Positions 9,626-18,159 of a stretch of 64,000 nt of DNA are shown here, one piece after another. The notes beneath the pieces were generated by a model. The model was given only the letters and a program-made list of their open reading frames with translations. It was not told the origin of the DNA and ran no database searches. Position 1 is the stretch's first letter. Each line of letters starts with the position of its first letter. The stretch covers positions 3,985,012-4,049,011 of the forward strand of contig NZ_CP017014.1 of NCBI RefSeq assembly GCF_001767395.1, given 5' to 3'. Source of the stretch: Rhodococcus sp. WMMA185 (lineage in GTDB: Bacteria; Actinomycetota; Actinomycetes; Mycobacteriales; Mycobacteriaceae). The position numbers and the translations under genes are program-made.

Positions 9626-9818
9626 GTTTCAGGGCCTCTCAGTCTGAATCAATGGCTGTGTGCGTCACCACGACACAGCTGAAGTGCAAACGCGTCTCGG
9701 TGCGAATGAGACGATCGATGCGCCTGGTTCGGTCGAGCTGACGAGATCAGAGCGCATCGATCAATTGTCTCAGACGTTTCCACATATTCCGCAATCGCGC
9801 CGATCGTTTGGGTATCGA

Positions 9819-10142
9819 TCAGAGAACGGCCGAGAGCTCTTTCAACAGAGCGGCTTTACCCTTGGTCCCGACGATTGTGTTGATGGGCTTGCCGTCCTTG
9901 AACAGGATCAGCGTCGGAATCGACATGACCTGGAAATCGCGGGCGGTGGCCGGGTTGGCATCGATGTCGAGCTTTGCAATGGTCAGCTTGTCGCTGTGCT
10001 CACCGGCGATCTCCTCAAGGACAGGGGCGATCATCTTGCAGGGCCCGCACCAGGTGGCCCAGAAGTCGACGAGGACCGGCTTGTCGCTGGAAATGACATC
10101 CTGCTGAAACGAATCATCGGTGATGGTGACGGTGTTCGACAC
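9819..10142 (-). CDS. trxA: Thioredoxin
   Basis: A 107-residue thioredoxin with the active site WCGPCK near residues 31-36 and the cis-proline region SIPTLILF. It is reduced by the TrxB encoded just upstream (45-nt gap) in the same operon. Start is GTG at 10142. A 193-bp gap without visible genes separates it from cwlM. Confidence 0.95.
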   Translation of the reverse strand: MSNTVTITDDSFQQDVISSDKPVLVDFWATWCGPCKMIAPVLEEIAGEHSDKLTIAKLDIDANPATARDFQVMSIPTLILFKDGKPINTIVGTKGKAALLKELSAVL

Positions 10143-10187
10143 GGGTTCTGCCTTACTCGAGGTGATCAGTGGGTGTTCGTGGACAGC

Positions 10188-11171
10188 TCAGGCTTCGACC
10201 GGTTCACCGGCGGCCGCCACAGTATTGGCCGTGATGTCGCCGCGCTCGGCCAACCAGCGTTCGGCATCGATCGCCGCTGAACATCCGGTGCCGGCTGCGG
10301 TGATGGCCTGACGGTAGGTGTGGTCCACGAGGTCGCCGGCGGCGAAGACGCCTTCGAGTGAGGTCGCGGTGGTAGGCGACTCGGTCTGCACGTAGCCGGC
10401 GTCGTCGAGGGAGACCTGACCCTTGACCAGTTCGCTGCGTGGATCGTGACCGATTGCGACGAACATACCCGTGACGGGCAGGGTGGATTGCTCGCCGCTG
10501 ATCGTGTCCCGTATGACGAGACCGGTGACGCTGTTCTCACCCAGAACCTCAACGGGCTCCGCGTTGGTGACGAAGCGAATCTTCTCGTTCGACTTGGCCC
10601 GTTCGAGCATGATTCGGGACGCACGGAACTCTTCGCGACGGTGCACCAGGGTAACGCTCCGGGCGAAGCGGGTGAGGAAAGTGGCCTCCTCCATCGCCGA
10701 GTCACCGCCACCGACCACCACGATGTCCTGATCCTTGAAGAAGAAGCCGTCGCAGGTGGCACAGGCACTGACGCCGCGGCCGAGCAGCCTCTCCTCACCC
10801 GGAATTCCCAGGTACCGGGCGGCCGCGCCCATAGCCAAGATGACGGCGTTTGCCTGATAGGTTTCGCCGCCGACCACGACCTTCTTGATCGGGCCTTCGA
10901 GGTGAAGTTCCTCGACGTCCTCGGTGCGAATGTCGGCACCGAAACGTTTGGCCTGCTCACGCATCTGATCCATCAGGTCCGGTCCCATGATTCCGTCGCG
11001 GAATCCTGGGAAATTCTCGACCTCAGTGGTGGTCATGAGAGCACCGCCGAATTGAGTCCCCTCGAACAGCAGCGGTTCGAGTTCCGCTCGCGCCGCGTAG
11101 ACGGCCGCGGTATACCCGGCGGGTCCCGAACCAACGATGATGAGTTCATGAACCGTCGATGGAGTGGTCAT
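10188..11171 (-). CDS. trxB: Thioredoxin reductase
   Basis: NADPH-dependent flavoprotein that reduces thioredoxin. The 327-residue protein has the FAD motif [17 protein letters not shown] near the N-terminus, the redox pair CATCDG near residue 140, an NADPH motif [12 protein letters not shown] and a C-terminal FAD block [17 protein letters not shown] start at ATG 11171, preceded by GGAAGG at good spacing. An ATG 15 codons further upstream is less well supported. Confidence 0.95.
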   Translation of the reverse strand: MTTPSTVHELIIVGSGPAGYTAAVYAARAELEPLLFEGTQFGGALMTTTEVENFPGFRDGIMGPDLMDQMREQAKRFGADIRTEDVEELHLEGPIKKVVVGGETYQANAVILAMGAAARYLGIPGEERLLGRGVSACATCDGFFFKDQDIVVVGGGDSAMEEATFLTRFARSVTLVHRREEFRASRIMLERAKSNEKIRFVTNAEPVEVLGENSVTGLVIRDTISGEQSTLPVTGMFVAIGHDPRSELVKGQVSLDDAGYVQTESPTTATSLEGVFAAGDLVDHTYRQAITAAGTGCSAAIDAERWLAERGDITANTVAAAGEPVEA

Positions 11172-11311
11172 ACCGGCCTTCCAGTAGTGGGGGTCCTCAG
11201 TCGTATGGATCAACACCAGACTAAAGGGTGTTGTTCCCCGGCTGCCGGTGACACCGGTCGCTCCCCCGCGGCCCCCCGGTCAGTTCACGGCGTCGCTCAG
11301 TACGGCGTCGC

Positions 11312-12499
11312 TCAGTGCAGGGCGTCCCGGATGACGCAGCGGGTTCCCGTGTAGATAGTGGGCATGCACTTGTTGCAGTGGATGCATAGCCCCTCGGGAA
11401 CGTGATAGTCACGAAACTTGTTGACCAGGTCGGGGTCGCGGAGCAGGGCTCTCGCCATTGCCACGAAATCGAATCCCTCCGCGAGCGCGTTCTCGATGGT
11501 GTCGAGCCTGTTGATGCCGCCGAGAAGGATGAGGGGCATCGACAGAGCCTCGCGGAACTGCCGAGCCATCGGAAGGAAGAAGGCTTCTTCGAAAGGGTAG
11601 GTGGGGAACAGCCGCGGGCCGTATACCTTCATCGCGTAGCCCATCAGCTTCGGCTGTGAAGCAACGAATTCCGCCATCGGGACCTCACCTCGGAAGAAGT
11701 ACATCCCATTGAGCAACGAGCTCCCGCCGGTGAGTTGAAGCGCATCGAGGTTTCCGTCGGCTTCGAGTATTTGGGCTATCTGCAAGCTGTCGTCGAGCCA
11801 CAGTCCCTTCGGAACACCGTCCGTCATATTGAATTTCGCGGTGATGGCAACCGAGTCACCGACGGTGTGGCGCATTCGGTCGATAACCCGACGCGGGAAG
11901 GCGGCTCGCCGTTCGAGGCTGCCCCCGTATGCGTCCTTGCGTTTGTTGAGATTTGGGCTCATGAACGAGCTGAGTAGATAGTTGTGCCCGAGGTGGACCT
12001 CGATGGCGTCGAAGCCGGCGTCGACGGCGTTCCGGGCCGCGTCCTCGAAATCGCGAGTGACGTCGTCGAGTTGCTCCCTGGTGGCACTCTTGACGAGACC
12101 CATGGCCGGCGGGCTGAATCGAGTGGACGGAGCGAGGGACTTGGCCCGATTGGACAAGGTGTTCGCCACGAGTCCGGCGTGCCCGATCTGTGCCGCGACG
12201 AGCGCACCTTCCGCATGGACGGCATCGGTGAGCCGACGCAGGTCGGTGACGTGGTTCTTGTCGAGCACCAGAGTGTTCGCGTGAACGCGCCCGCCGGGTG
12301 AGACGGCGCAGTATGCGACGGTAGTCAGTGCGGCACCACCCCTCGCGACCTCTGTGTGGAAGTCGATGAGTTGGTTGGTAACTCGGCCTCGCGGCATGAC
12401 GCCTTCGAATGTGGCGGCCTTCATGATGCGGTTGCGTAGCGTCAGCGGGCCGAGTCGGGCTGGTTCCCAAATGCTTCGGCGAGTATCTGGAACGTTCAC
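11312..12499 (-). CDS. NADH:flavin oxidoreductase of the old yellow enzyme family
   Basis: An FMN-dependent TIM-barrel oxidoreductase. Visible family features are GPLTLRNRIMKAAT at the start, AQIGHAGLVAN, EVHLGHNYLLSSFMSP and the C-terminal FMN block FDFVAMARALLRDPDLVNKF. The tail CIHCNKCMPTIYTGTRC resembles the Fe-S cysteine cluster of 2,4-dienoyl-CoA-reductase-type members, but the protein stops there without the FAD/NADPH domains. GTG at 12499 is preferred because AGGA lies 6 nt upstream; an in-frame GTG at 12529 is possible. Substrate unknown. It separates trxB from rsmA, which are closer neighbours in M. tuberculosis. Confidence 0.85.
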   Translation of the reverse strand: MNVPDTRRSIWEPARLGPLTLRNRIMKAATFEGVMPRGRVTNQLIDFHTEVARGGAALTTVAYCAVSPGGRVHANTLVLDKNHVTDLRRLTDAVHAEGALVAAQIGHAGLVANTLSNRAKSLAPSTRFSPPAMGLVKSATREQLDDVTRDFEDAARNAVDAGFDAIEVHLGHNYLLSSFMSPNLNKRKDAYGGSLERRAAFPRRVIDRMRHTVGDSVAITAKFNMTDGVPKGLWLDDSLQIAQILEADGNLDALQLTGGSSLLNGMYFFRGEVPMAEFVASQPKLMGYAMKVYGPRLFPTYPFEEAFFLPMARQFREALSMPLILLGGINRLDTIENALAEGFDFVAMARALLRDPDLVNKFRDYHVPEGLCIHCNKCMPTIYTGTRCVIRDALH

Positions 12500-12668
12500 A
12501 TGCTGTCCTGGTTCGAATTGTGATGCCACCGGATTGTGATTGGCACCATATCGGGCGCAGGTCGGATCTGTCCCACGATCACAACATCGAGTGCAGGGAT
12601 GGCGAAAGAAGGGCGGTACCCGGGGGATGGAGCTGTGGATTCGGCGCGACGAACGGGGAACCTGAAGA

Positions 12669-13427
12669 TCAACCGATATCGGTGAGGGTCATCGTCGCCG
12701 GATCGGTTGCGCTGCAACCTCGGCCCACTACCAGTGCAGTGATCTGTGGAGGGCGTGGACCGGCGAAGAGTAGTAGTACTCCTGGCACGCCGTCGAGACG
12801 GACCTCGCCGGAACCCAGAAGCGTTCGCGACTCGTCGATGTCATTGGCACGCAGGCAATCGGCAAGTATCGCAGGGTCATCGAGCGGCCCCAGTCGATCT
12901 GAACCGATCAGCGTGAGGAGGCGCCCGGAATCGAGGTCGCCGTCCAGATCGAGAACTGCTGCTGTCGGGGTGGTCTCCGAGTTGGGAAGTGCAACCGGCG
13001 GAACATCCGGGCTCGGACGGTTCGGCGGCCCAACCGATACCGCAACCACGACAGCGGCCGCTGCCGCAACGGTTGCCGCGACAGCGGCGGCCCACCTCGT
13101 TCGGCGGATCATCGGAACCGCGGCAGGCGCCGGGATTCCGTCTCGCTCGGCCGCTAGAGCGCGGTTGATGCGGTCGGCGACCTCTATGGGGATCGGCGTC
13201 GAGACTGAGTCATCGCGGCCGAGGGCTCGAAGCTGATCGGTCACCTTGTCCAGGGCGGCGATTACCTCCATAGCCTGAGGATCGTTCCGGACGAGCGGCC
13301 ACAGACGATCGCTCACCGACTCGGGTAATAGACCGGCATGGAGATCCGCGAGCAGATCTGCGGAGTACGGCGGATCGGGTAACTCGGCGCCGGAGGGGTT
13401 GGACGGGTCGGGCTGATGCTCAGCCAT
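12669..13427 (-). CDS. rsmA: Anti-sigma-M factor-like membrane protein
   Basis: A 252-residue protein with a cytoplasmic N-terminal half (about 1-108), one transmembrane segment of alanine and valine (about 110-132, after RRTRW) and an extracytoplasmic tail. Its position directly downstream of sigM, its length and its topology match the M. tuberculosis SigM anti-sigma factor Rv3912. Sequence identity of such proteins is low, so the call leans on context. ATG 13427 has a strong AGGAGG ribosome binding site. Confidence 0.78.
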   Translation of the reverse strand: MAEHQPDPSNPSGAELPDPPYSADLLADLHAGLLPESVSDRLWPLVRNDPQAMEVIAALDKVTDQLRALGRDDSVSTPIPIEVADRINRALAAERDGIPAPAAVPMIRRTRWAAAVAATVAAAAAVVVAVSVGPPNRPSPDVPPVALPNSETTPTAAVLDLDGDLDSGRLLTLIGSDRLGPLDDPAILADCLRANDIDESRTLLGSGEVRLDGVPGVLLLFAGPRPPQITALVVGRGCSATDPATMTLTDIG

Positions 13428-13518
13428 CGCACCTCCTCACCGATCGTTTCGAGCCCAGGACATCACACGCTTGATGCCGGGATTCTCCTGCCCGCTACTA
13501 GGTATTGACGCTCCGGAA

Positions 13519-14100
13519 TCACGATCGGTTCCCCTCGTCGCGAAAATACTCGAGAGCGGAGGCAAGCTTCTTTCGTCCGCGCGCGCACCGACTCTTGACG
13601 GTGCCTTCCGGGATTTCGAGAAGTGTGGCGGCCTCGCTGGTGGAAAAGCCTTCGAGATCAACCGCGACGATTGCCATCCGCTGATCCGGTGGGAGCAATC
13701 TCAGTGCTCGTTCGATGACCAGGCGCAATTCCAATTCGGCTACGCGGTCGCGTTTCTCGGGCGGCTCACGACCTTCCTCAGCGGCGAGCGAAACAGTCGG
13801 GCGGGCCTTGTTCCGGCGGATGCGGTCGAGACAGGCATTGACCACGATCGTGTGCAGCCAACTGCGCACCGCGGCGTCCTGGCGAAACGTGGCGGCTCTG
13901 CGATGTGCGGACAACAAGGCTTCCTGCAGCGCGTCCGCTGCATCCTCGGCTGTGTAACTGGTGCGTTTGGCGACGTGCCACAGATGGTCGTAGTGGCGGC
14001 CGAGCAGGGTCGAGAACGCGTGCCGATCTCCTGCGACGTGCGCAGCCAACAGGTCGACATCCGAGAGGTTGTCCTCGGTCTCCCCACGAAAGGTTCGCAC
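13519..14100 (-). CDS. sigM: ECF RNA polymerase sigma factor SigM
   Basis: A 193-residue ECF sigma factor. Region 2 is at about 20-90 (AFSTLLGRHYDHLWHVAKR ... DALQEALLSAHRR ... SWLHTIVVNACLDRIRR). Region 4 is at about 125-180 (LRLLPPDQRMAIVAVDLEG ... IPEGTVKSRCARGRKKL). It lies between murJ and the anti-sigma factor gene as in mycobacteria. Start is GTG 14100. Confidence 0.92.
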   Translation of the reverse strand: MRTFRGETEDNLSDVDLLAAHVAGDRHAFSTLLGRHYDHLWHVAKRTSYTAEDAADALQEALLSAHRRAATFRQDAAVRSWLHTIVVNACLDRIRRNKARPTVSLAAEEGREPPEKRDRVAELELRLVIERALRLLPPDQRMAIVAVDLEGFSTSEAATLLEIPEGTVKSRCARGRKKLASALEYFRDEGNRS

Positions 14101-14148
14101 CGGCGGATGTTAACCCGGGTTCTCATGTATCCGGGCACCGGGTACCGG

Positions 14149-17100
14149 CTAGTTCGCGGCGTCGAACTCCATGTTCGCGATCGAGGATTGATTCCTTCCA
14201 TCTTCGCTACTCAGGCCGCTGATCCACACCAGGACATTGCTGGTGGGTCCCGCGGATGTCACCGGGATGTCGGTGACTCCGTCTTCGAGCACCGCCGAAC
14301 CCAGTACTCGTGTCTGGTCGAGGGAGGGATCCGCCGATGGTGCGCTCCGTATCTCGACATCGGTTCCCGGCGTCGGTGAGTCGATCGAGACGCTGGCAAG
14401 GTTGATCGGCTGGTCGAACGTGACCATCAGACCCACACCGTTCTTCAGTGCCGGGAAGGGCTGGAAGTAGTTGTCGGTGCTCCACATCGTGGACGAGTCG
14501 CCATCGATTGCGAGGGGCGCGCTTTCTTCCGAGTCGGGGGTTCCCTGCGGCGAGAACACCGATATGCCGGCAGGTGTGACCGGTGCGACGCCCGCCGACG
14601 GTGCCGTAGGCGAACCCGCATTCGTCTCAGCCGTCGGCGCCGGTGCCGCGGTCGAGGTGAGCCCGAAGCTCTGCTCGGTGAGCGGGGCGTCGGAACTACT
14701 GCCCGTGAGGAAGGTCGCGAGCCAGAAGCCCAGCAGCGCAAGCACGACGATCGTGACGACGGCGAGGCCTGCAAGCGCCGCGATCATCCGGTTGGACCTC
14801 TTCTTCTCCGCTTCAATCGCTTCCGGGTCGGCGAGAGCATGCTCCGAGTCGGCGGCGTTTCGCTGCCCGAGTCGAAGGGCCGGGATGAATTCGGTCTTTT
14901 CGTTGACTACGGAGGCCTGATCGAGAATGTGCTGCACCGTGGCAGCGGTGCGAATCCCGCCGTTCGGCTCGAGTGAGCGCAACGTCACCGCGGAGATCTC
15001 GAAGGGTACCTCCGGCCGGATCACCCGCGGCCCGATGGGCTGGCCGCTTGTGTCTCGGTCCGCTAGCCGCATGCCGCCGACGCTTCCGGGGCGCGGTGCT
15101 CCCGCGGGAGCAGACTGATCGGTCAGTGGCCACCGGGCCGTGATCAGCGCGTAGAGCATGGCACCGAGGCCGCGTACGTCGGAACTGGAATCGGAGTCGG
15201 CGAGTGTTGCCGGGAACGCCAGAACCGCATCGCCATTGATGCTGATACGAACACGGTCAGGGTGATCGATCGACAGCGCTCCCCCTGCCCGATGTGCAGT
15301 CTCGGCGGCGGCGGCGAGGGAGCGGATCGCGCTGGCGGCACCGATCGGTGACGGCTTGGTGTCGGCCATCTCCCGCAGCGAGCGACCGGGAGTCCACTCG
15401 GCGACAACAATGCCGCCCGAGCTTCCGCGAACCACGTCGAGCACGCGAGCGAGACCCGGCGAATTGATCCGGCCGAGGCGCAGGGTGCGCGAAAGAATGG
15501 CCTGCGGACCGTCGGGAGCGTTCGGGGCGGAACGTTGTTCGGCGTCGACGAAGGTAAGAGCAACCTCTCGGTCGAGTTTGACGTCGAGTGCCTGCCAGAA
15601 CTGGAGACCGCGTGAACCGCCGTGCGGTGTCAGGAGTCGGTAGCGACCGCCGGCAACGGACGCACCCGGAATGAGCTTGGGGCCACGGGGGGTAGGGCGC
15701 GACTTGGTCGCCGGCTCACGATCAGGCGCGGGTGTGATTGGGATAACGCCGGTATCGACACTGTTGTCGCGCCCAGGCGCGGTGCTGATGTCGCGCCCAG
15801 GCGCGGTGCTGATGTCGCGCCCAGGCGCGGTGCCGATGTGACCGACATCTCGGTTCCCGTCGCCGCCTTGGTCGGCATCGCCAGAGGCCGTCCCCTGCTC
15901 CGTCTTCGGGTCGGCGCTCGAATCCTCCCGATCGCCGGTGTCCTTGATCTGCCCGGTCTTCGGCATCCCGTCCTGCTGCGTCTTCGGCTTCCCGCCGGTG
16001 AACGTGGGGGTGTCGGCACGTTCCTTCGCAGAGGCGGCGGGGCTGTCGGGTGCTGCGGCAGAACCGGATTCGGCGGCTTGCACCACAGAACCCCCGGCCC
16101 TGTTGCTGCCGGCCACGTCGTCGTCGCTCACCCTCACTCCTTCACTATCGAATGCCCGACTCCGACCAGTACCGGGCGGCGATCCGATCCGCTCGTGTCC
16201 AGGGTACGGGAGACCGTTGGGCGATTTGCTACCCAGCGGTTGCCTTCTCGAGTGATCCGATTCGTCTCGGATGGCGGGGATCAGTTCGGTGTCAGCATCG
16301 GCGAGCGAATCGGCCTCGGATTCTGCCTCGCCGCCGCGTCCACGCAGGGCGCGCACCTTCCGGCGGACGGCGACAGTGATGGACAGGATCTCCGGGATCT
16401 TCGCGAACCACAGGATCGCGAACGTGATCGCGAGCATCAGTATGCCGTTGATGATCACGAGAACCATGGAGCCGGGACCACCGAAGAGTGTGGCGAGCCT
16501 GTCCAGATTCAACAGCTTGTTGGTACCGAGCACGGCAGCTGCGCCCGCCAACGACGCCAGAACCACCACCCATACCGTCTTGCCGACGTTCGCCATCTGA
16601 AGATTTCCGAGGCTGCGATGCAGCAGATAGCCGCCGATCAGCGCTCCCACGACGTAGCCGAGGCCGTTGGCCGCGCCGAGCAGGATCACTACCTGGTCGT
16701 CGCTCGAAGCGATGAAGGGAGTGAGCGCGGACAGTGCGATCTTGACTGCGGTGATGCCGAGGACGATCCACGTGGGGGTCCACGCGCGTTCTCTGGCGTA
16801 GAAGACGCGGAGCTGAATCAGGACGAGTGAGTACGGAATCAATGTGAAGGCCGACCAACTGACAGCCTCACCGAGACGTCCGGCATCCCCCGCACCGAAG
16901 TTGCCGTACGCATACAGTGCGTGGCCGATGTCTTGCCCCGCAAGGGTGAGGAAAATGGTGATCGGGATCAGCGCAATCATCGTCAACCGGGTCGCAACCG
17001 ACAGGTCGTCGACCACGGCAGGGGTGTCGTCATCGGCGGCGTTGCGGCTGAGCCTCGGCATGATCGCAGTGAGGACGGTCACGCCCAACACGCCGTACGG

Positions 17101-18159
17101 CAGCTGAAGAAGCAGCCAGGCGTTGGTATAGATCGCCGGACCTGCCTCGTCCACTTGGGACGAGATGTGGGTAGCGACCGCCATCCCCGCCTGGCTGATC
17201 AGGACGTAGAGGATGATAGCGACGGCCATTCCGCCGAATTGCCGTAGCCGATCATCAAGGCCTAACAGTGGTTTGAGTGAGATGCGCTCGCGTCGGATGG
17301 CGGGCACCAGGCTCGCCGCCTGCACGACGACACCCAGAGTCACGCCGATACCGAGGACCAGCAGTTTCGGGTCGCCCATGCGCACCGGGTCGATGGTGAT
17401 CTCCCCCGGAGTCACGTAGTAGATGACCAGCACCGTGATCATCACGACGTTGTTCAGCACCGGTGCCCAGGCGCCCGGTTTGAACACCTGCCGGGTGTTG
17501 AGGATGGCGGTGAGCAGCGCCGATAGTCCGTAGAACAGGATGGCCGGTAGCAGCAGGTAGGTGAGAGCCGTGGTCAGGCTGTTGCTCACCCTGGCGTCGT
17601 CCGACACGAAGATCCGTGTGATCAGCGGCGCCGCGGCGGTGGCCAGCAGCGCTGCAGTCCCGAGCAAGATGCATGTCGCGGTGAAGAGCCGACGCACGAA
17701 TGCGGCGCCCCCGTCCGAGTCCTCGCGCTCGGCGCGCACCAGTACGGGGACGACGATCGCGGTGAGCACCGCCCCCAGCACCAGTTCGGCGATCATGTTC
17801 GGGATCTGGCTGGCAACGGTGAAGGAGCTCGCCAACGACGCACCCAACAGGGTCAGGACGAGTAACTGTTTGACGAATCCGGTGATACGGCTGACCAGTG
17901 TCGCTATTGCGATGGAGCCGGTGGACGCGAGCAGACGCGAGTTGGCCTGTTCCTGGGGTGCCGTCGAGGGACCGGAGTCGTCGGCCGGCGGAGGCTGGTC
18001 GACCCGGATGGCCGCGAACTGAACCGTCGGTGCCTCGTCCGGCCGGATCTCACGAGCCCATTGCTGGTCACGCTCCCACGGCGCGATCCGGGTACGAGTG
18101 ACCCGCGGACGAGAGTGATCGGGAAGTCTCTGATTCCCGCCTGGAATGTCCCCGGTCAT
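14149..18159 (-). CDS. murJ: MurJ/MviN lipid II flippase with C-terminal pseudokinase and extracellular domain
   Basis: Lipid II flippase of peptidoglycan synthesis. The 1336-residue protein consists of a proline-rich N-tail, a MurJ membrane core of about 14 segments (about 70-600, starting LLASTGSIAIATLVSRITGF), a long polar linker (about 610-830) and a protein-kinase-like domain (about 830-1050, from GGRYRLLTPHGG) that lacks a normal glycine-rich loop and catalytic motifs. A single membrane segment (about 1120-1145) and an extracellular beta-rich domain follow. This matches M. tuberculosis MviN (Rv3910), whose phosphorylated pseudokinase recruits FhaA. The linker carries a 3x24-bp repeat. 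It overlaps its upstream neighbour by 4 nt. Confidence 0.95.
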   Translation of the reverse strand: MTGDIPGGNQRLPDHSRPRVTRTRIAPWERDQQWAREIRPDEAPTVQFAAIRVDQPPPADDSGPSTAPQEQANSRLLASTGSIAIATLVSRITGFVKQLLVLTLLGASLASSFTVASQIPNMIAELVLGAVLTAIVVPVLVRAEREDSDGGAAFVRRLFTATCILLGTAALLATAAAPLITRIFVSDDARVSNSLTTALTYLLLPAILFYGLSALLTAILNTRQVFKPGAWAPVLNNVVMITVLVIYYVTPGEITIDPVRMGDPKLLVLGIGVTLGVVVQAASLVPAIRRERISLKPLLGLDDRLRQFGGMAVAIILYVLISQAGMAVATHISSQVDEAGPAIYTNAWLLLQLPYGVLGVTVLTAIMPRLSRNAADDDTPAVVDDLSVATRLTMIALIPITIFLTLAGQDIGHALYAYGNFGAGDAGRLGEAVSWSAFTLIPYSLVLIQLRVFYARERAWTPTWIVLGITAVKIALSALTPFIASSDDQVVILLGAANGLGYVVGALIGGYLLHRSLGNLQMANVGKTVWVVVLASLAGAAAVLGTNKLLNLDRLATLFGGPGSMVLVIINGILMLAITFAILWFAKIPEILSITVAVRRKVRALRGRGGEAESEADSLADADTELIPAIRDESDHSRRQPLGSKSPNGLPYPGHERIGSPPGTGRSRAFDSEGVRVSDDDVAGSNRAGGSVVQAAESGSAAAPDSPAASAKERADTPTFTGGKPKTQQDGMPKTGQIKDTGDREDSSADPKTEQGTASGDADQGGDGNRDVGHIGTAPGRDISTAPGRDISTAPGRDNSVDTGVIPITPAPDREPATKSRPTPRGPKLIPGASVAGGRYRLLTPHGGSRGLQFWQALDVKLDREVALTFVDAEQRSAPNAPDGPQAILSRTLRLGRINSPGLARVLDVVRGSSGGIVVAEWTPGRSLREMADTKPSPIGAASAIRSLAAAAETAHRAGGALSIDHPDRVRISINGDAVLAFPATLADSDSSSDVRGLGAMLYALITARWPLTDQSAPAGAPRPGSVGGMRLADRDTSGQPIGPRVIRPEVPFEISAVTLRSLEPNGGIRTAATVQHILDQASVVNEKTEFIPALRLGQRNAADSEHALADPEAIEAEKKRSNRMIAALAGLAVVTIVVLALLGFWLATFLTGSSSDAPLTEQSFGLTSTAAPAPTAETNAGSPTAPSAGVAPVTPAGISVFSPQGTPDSEESAPLAIDGDSSTMWSTDNYFQPFPALKNGVGLMVTFDQPINLASVSIDSPTPGTDVEIRSAPSADPSLDQTRVLGSAVLEDGVTDIPVTSAGPTSNVLVWISGLSSEDGRNQSSIANMEFDAAN
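15766..15837. repeat. Three 24-bp tandem repeats in the MurJ linker
   Basis: Three consecutive 24-bp units (15766-15789, 15790-15813, 15814-15837; the third slightly diverged) encode repeated APGRDIST-like octapeptides between the flippase and pseudokinase domains. Confidence 0.9.
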
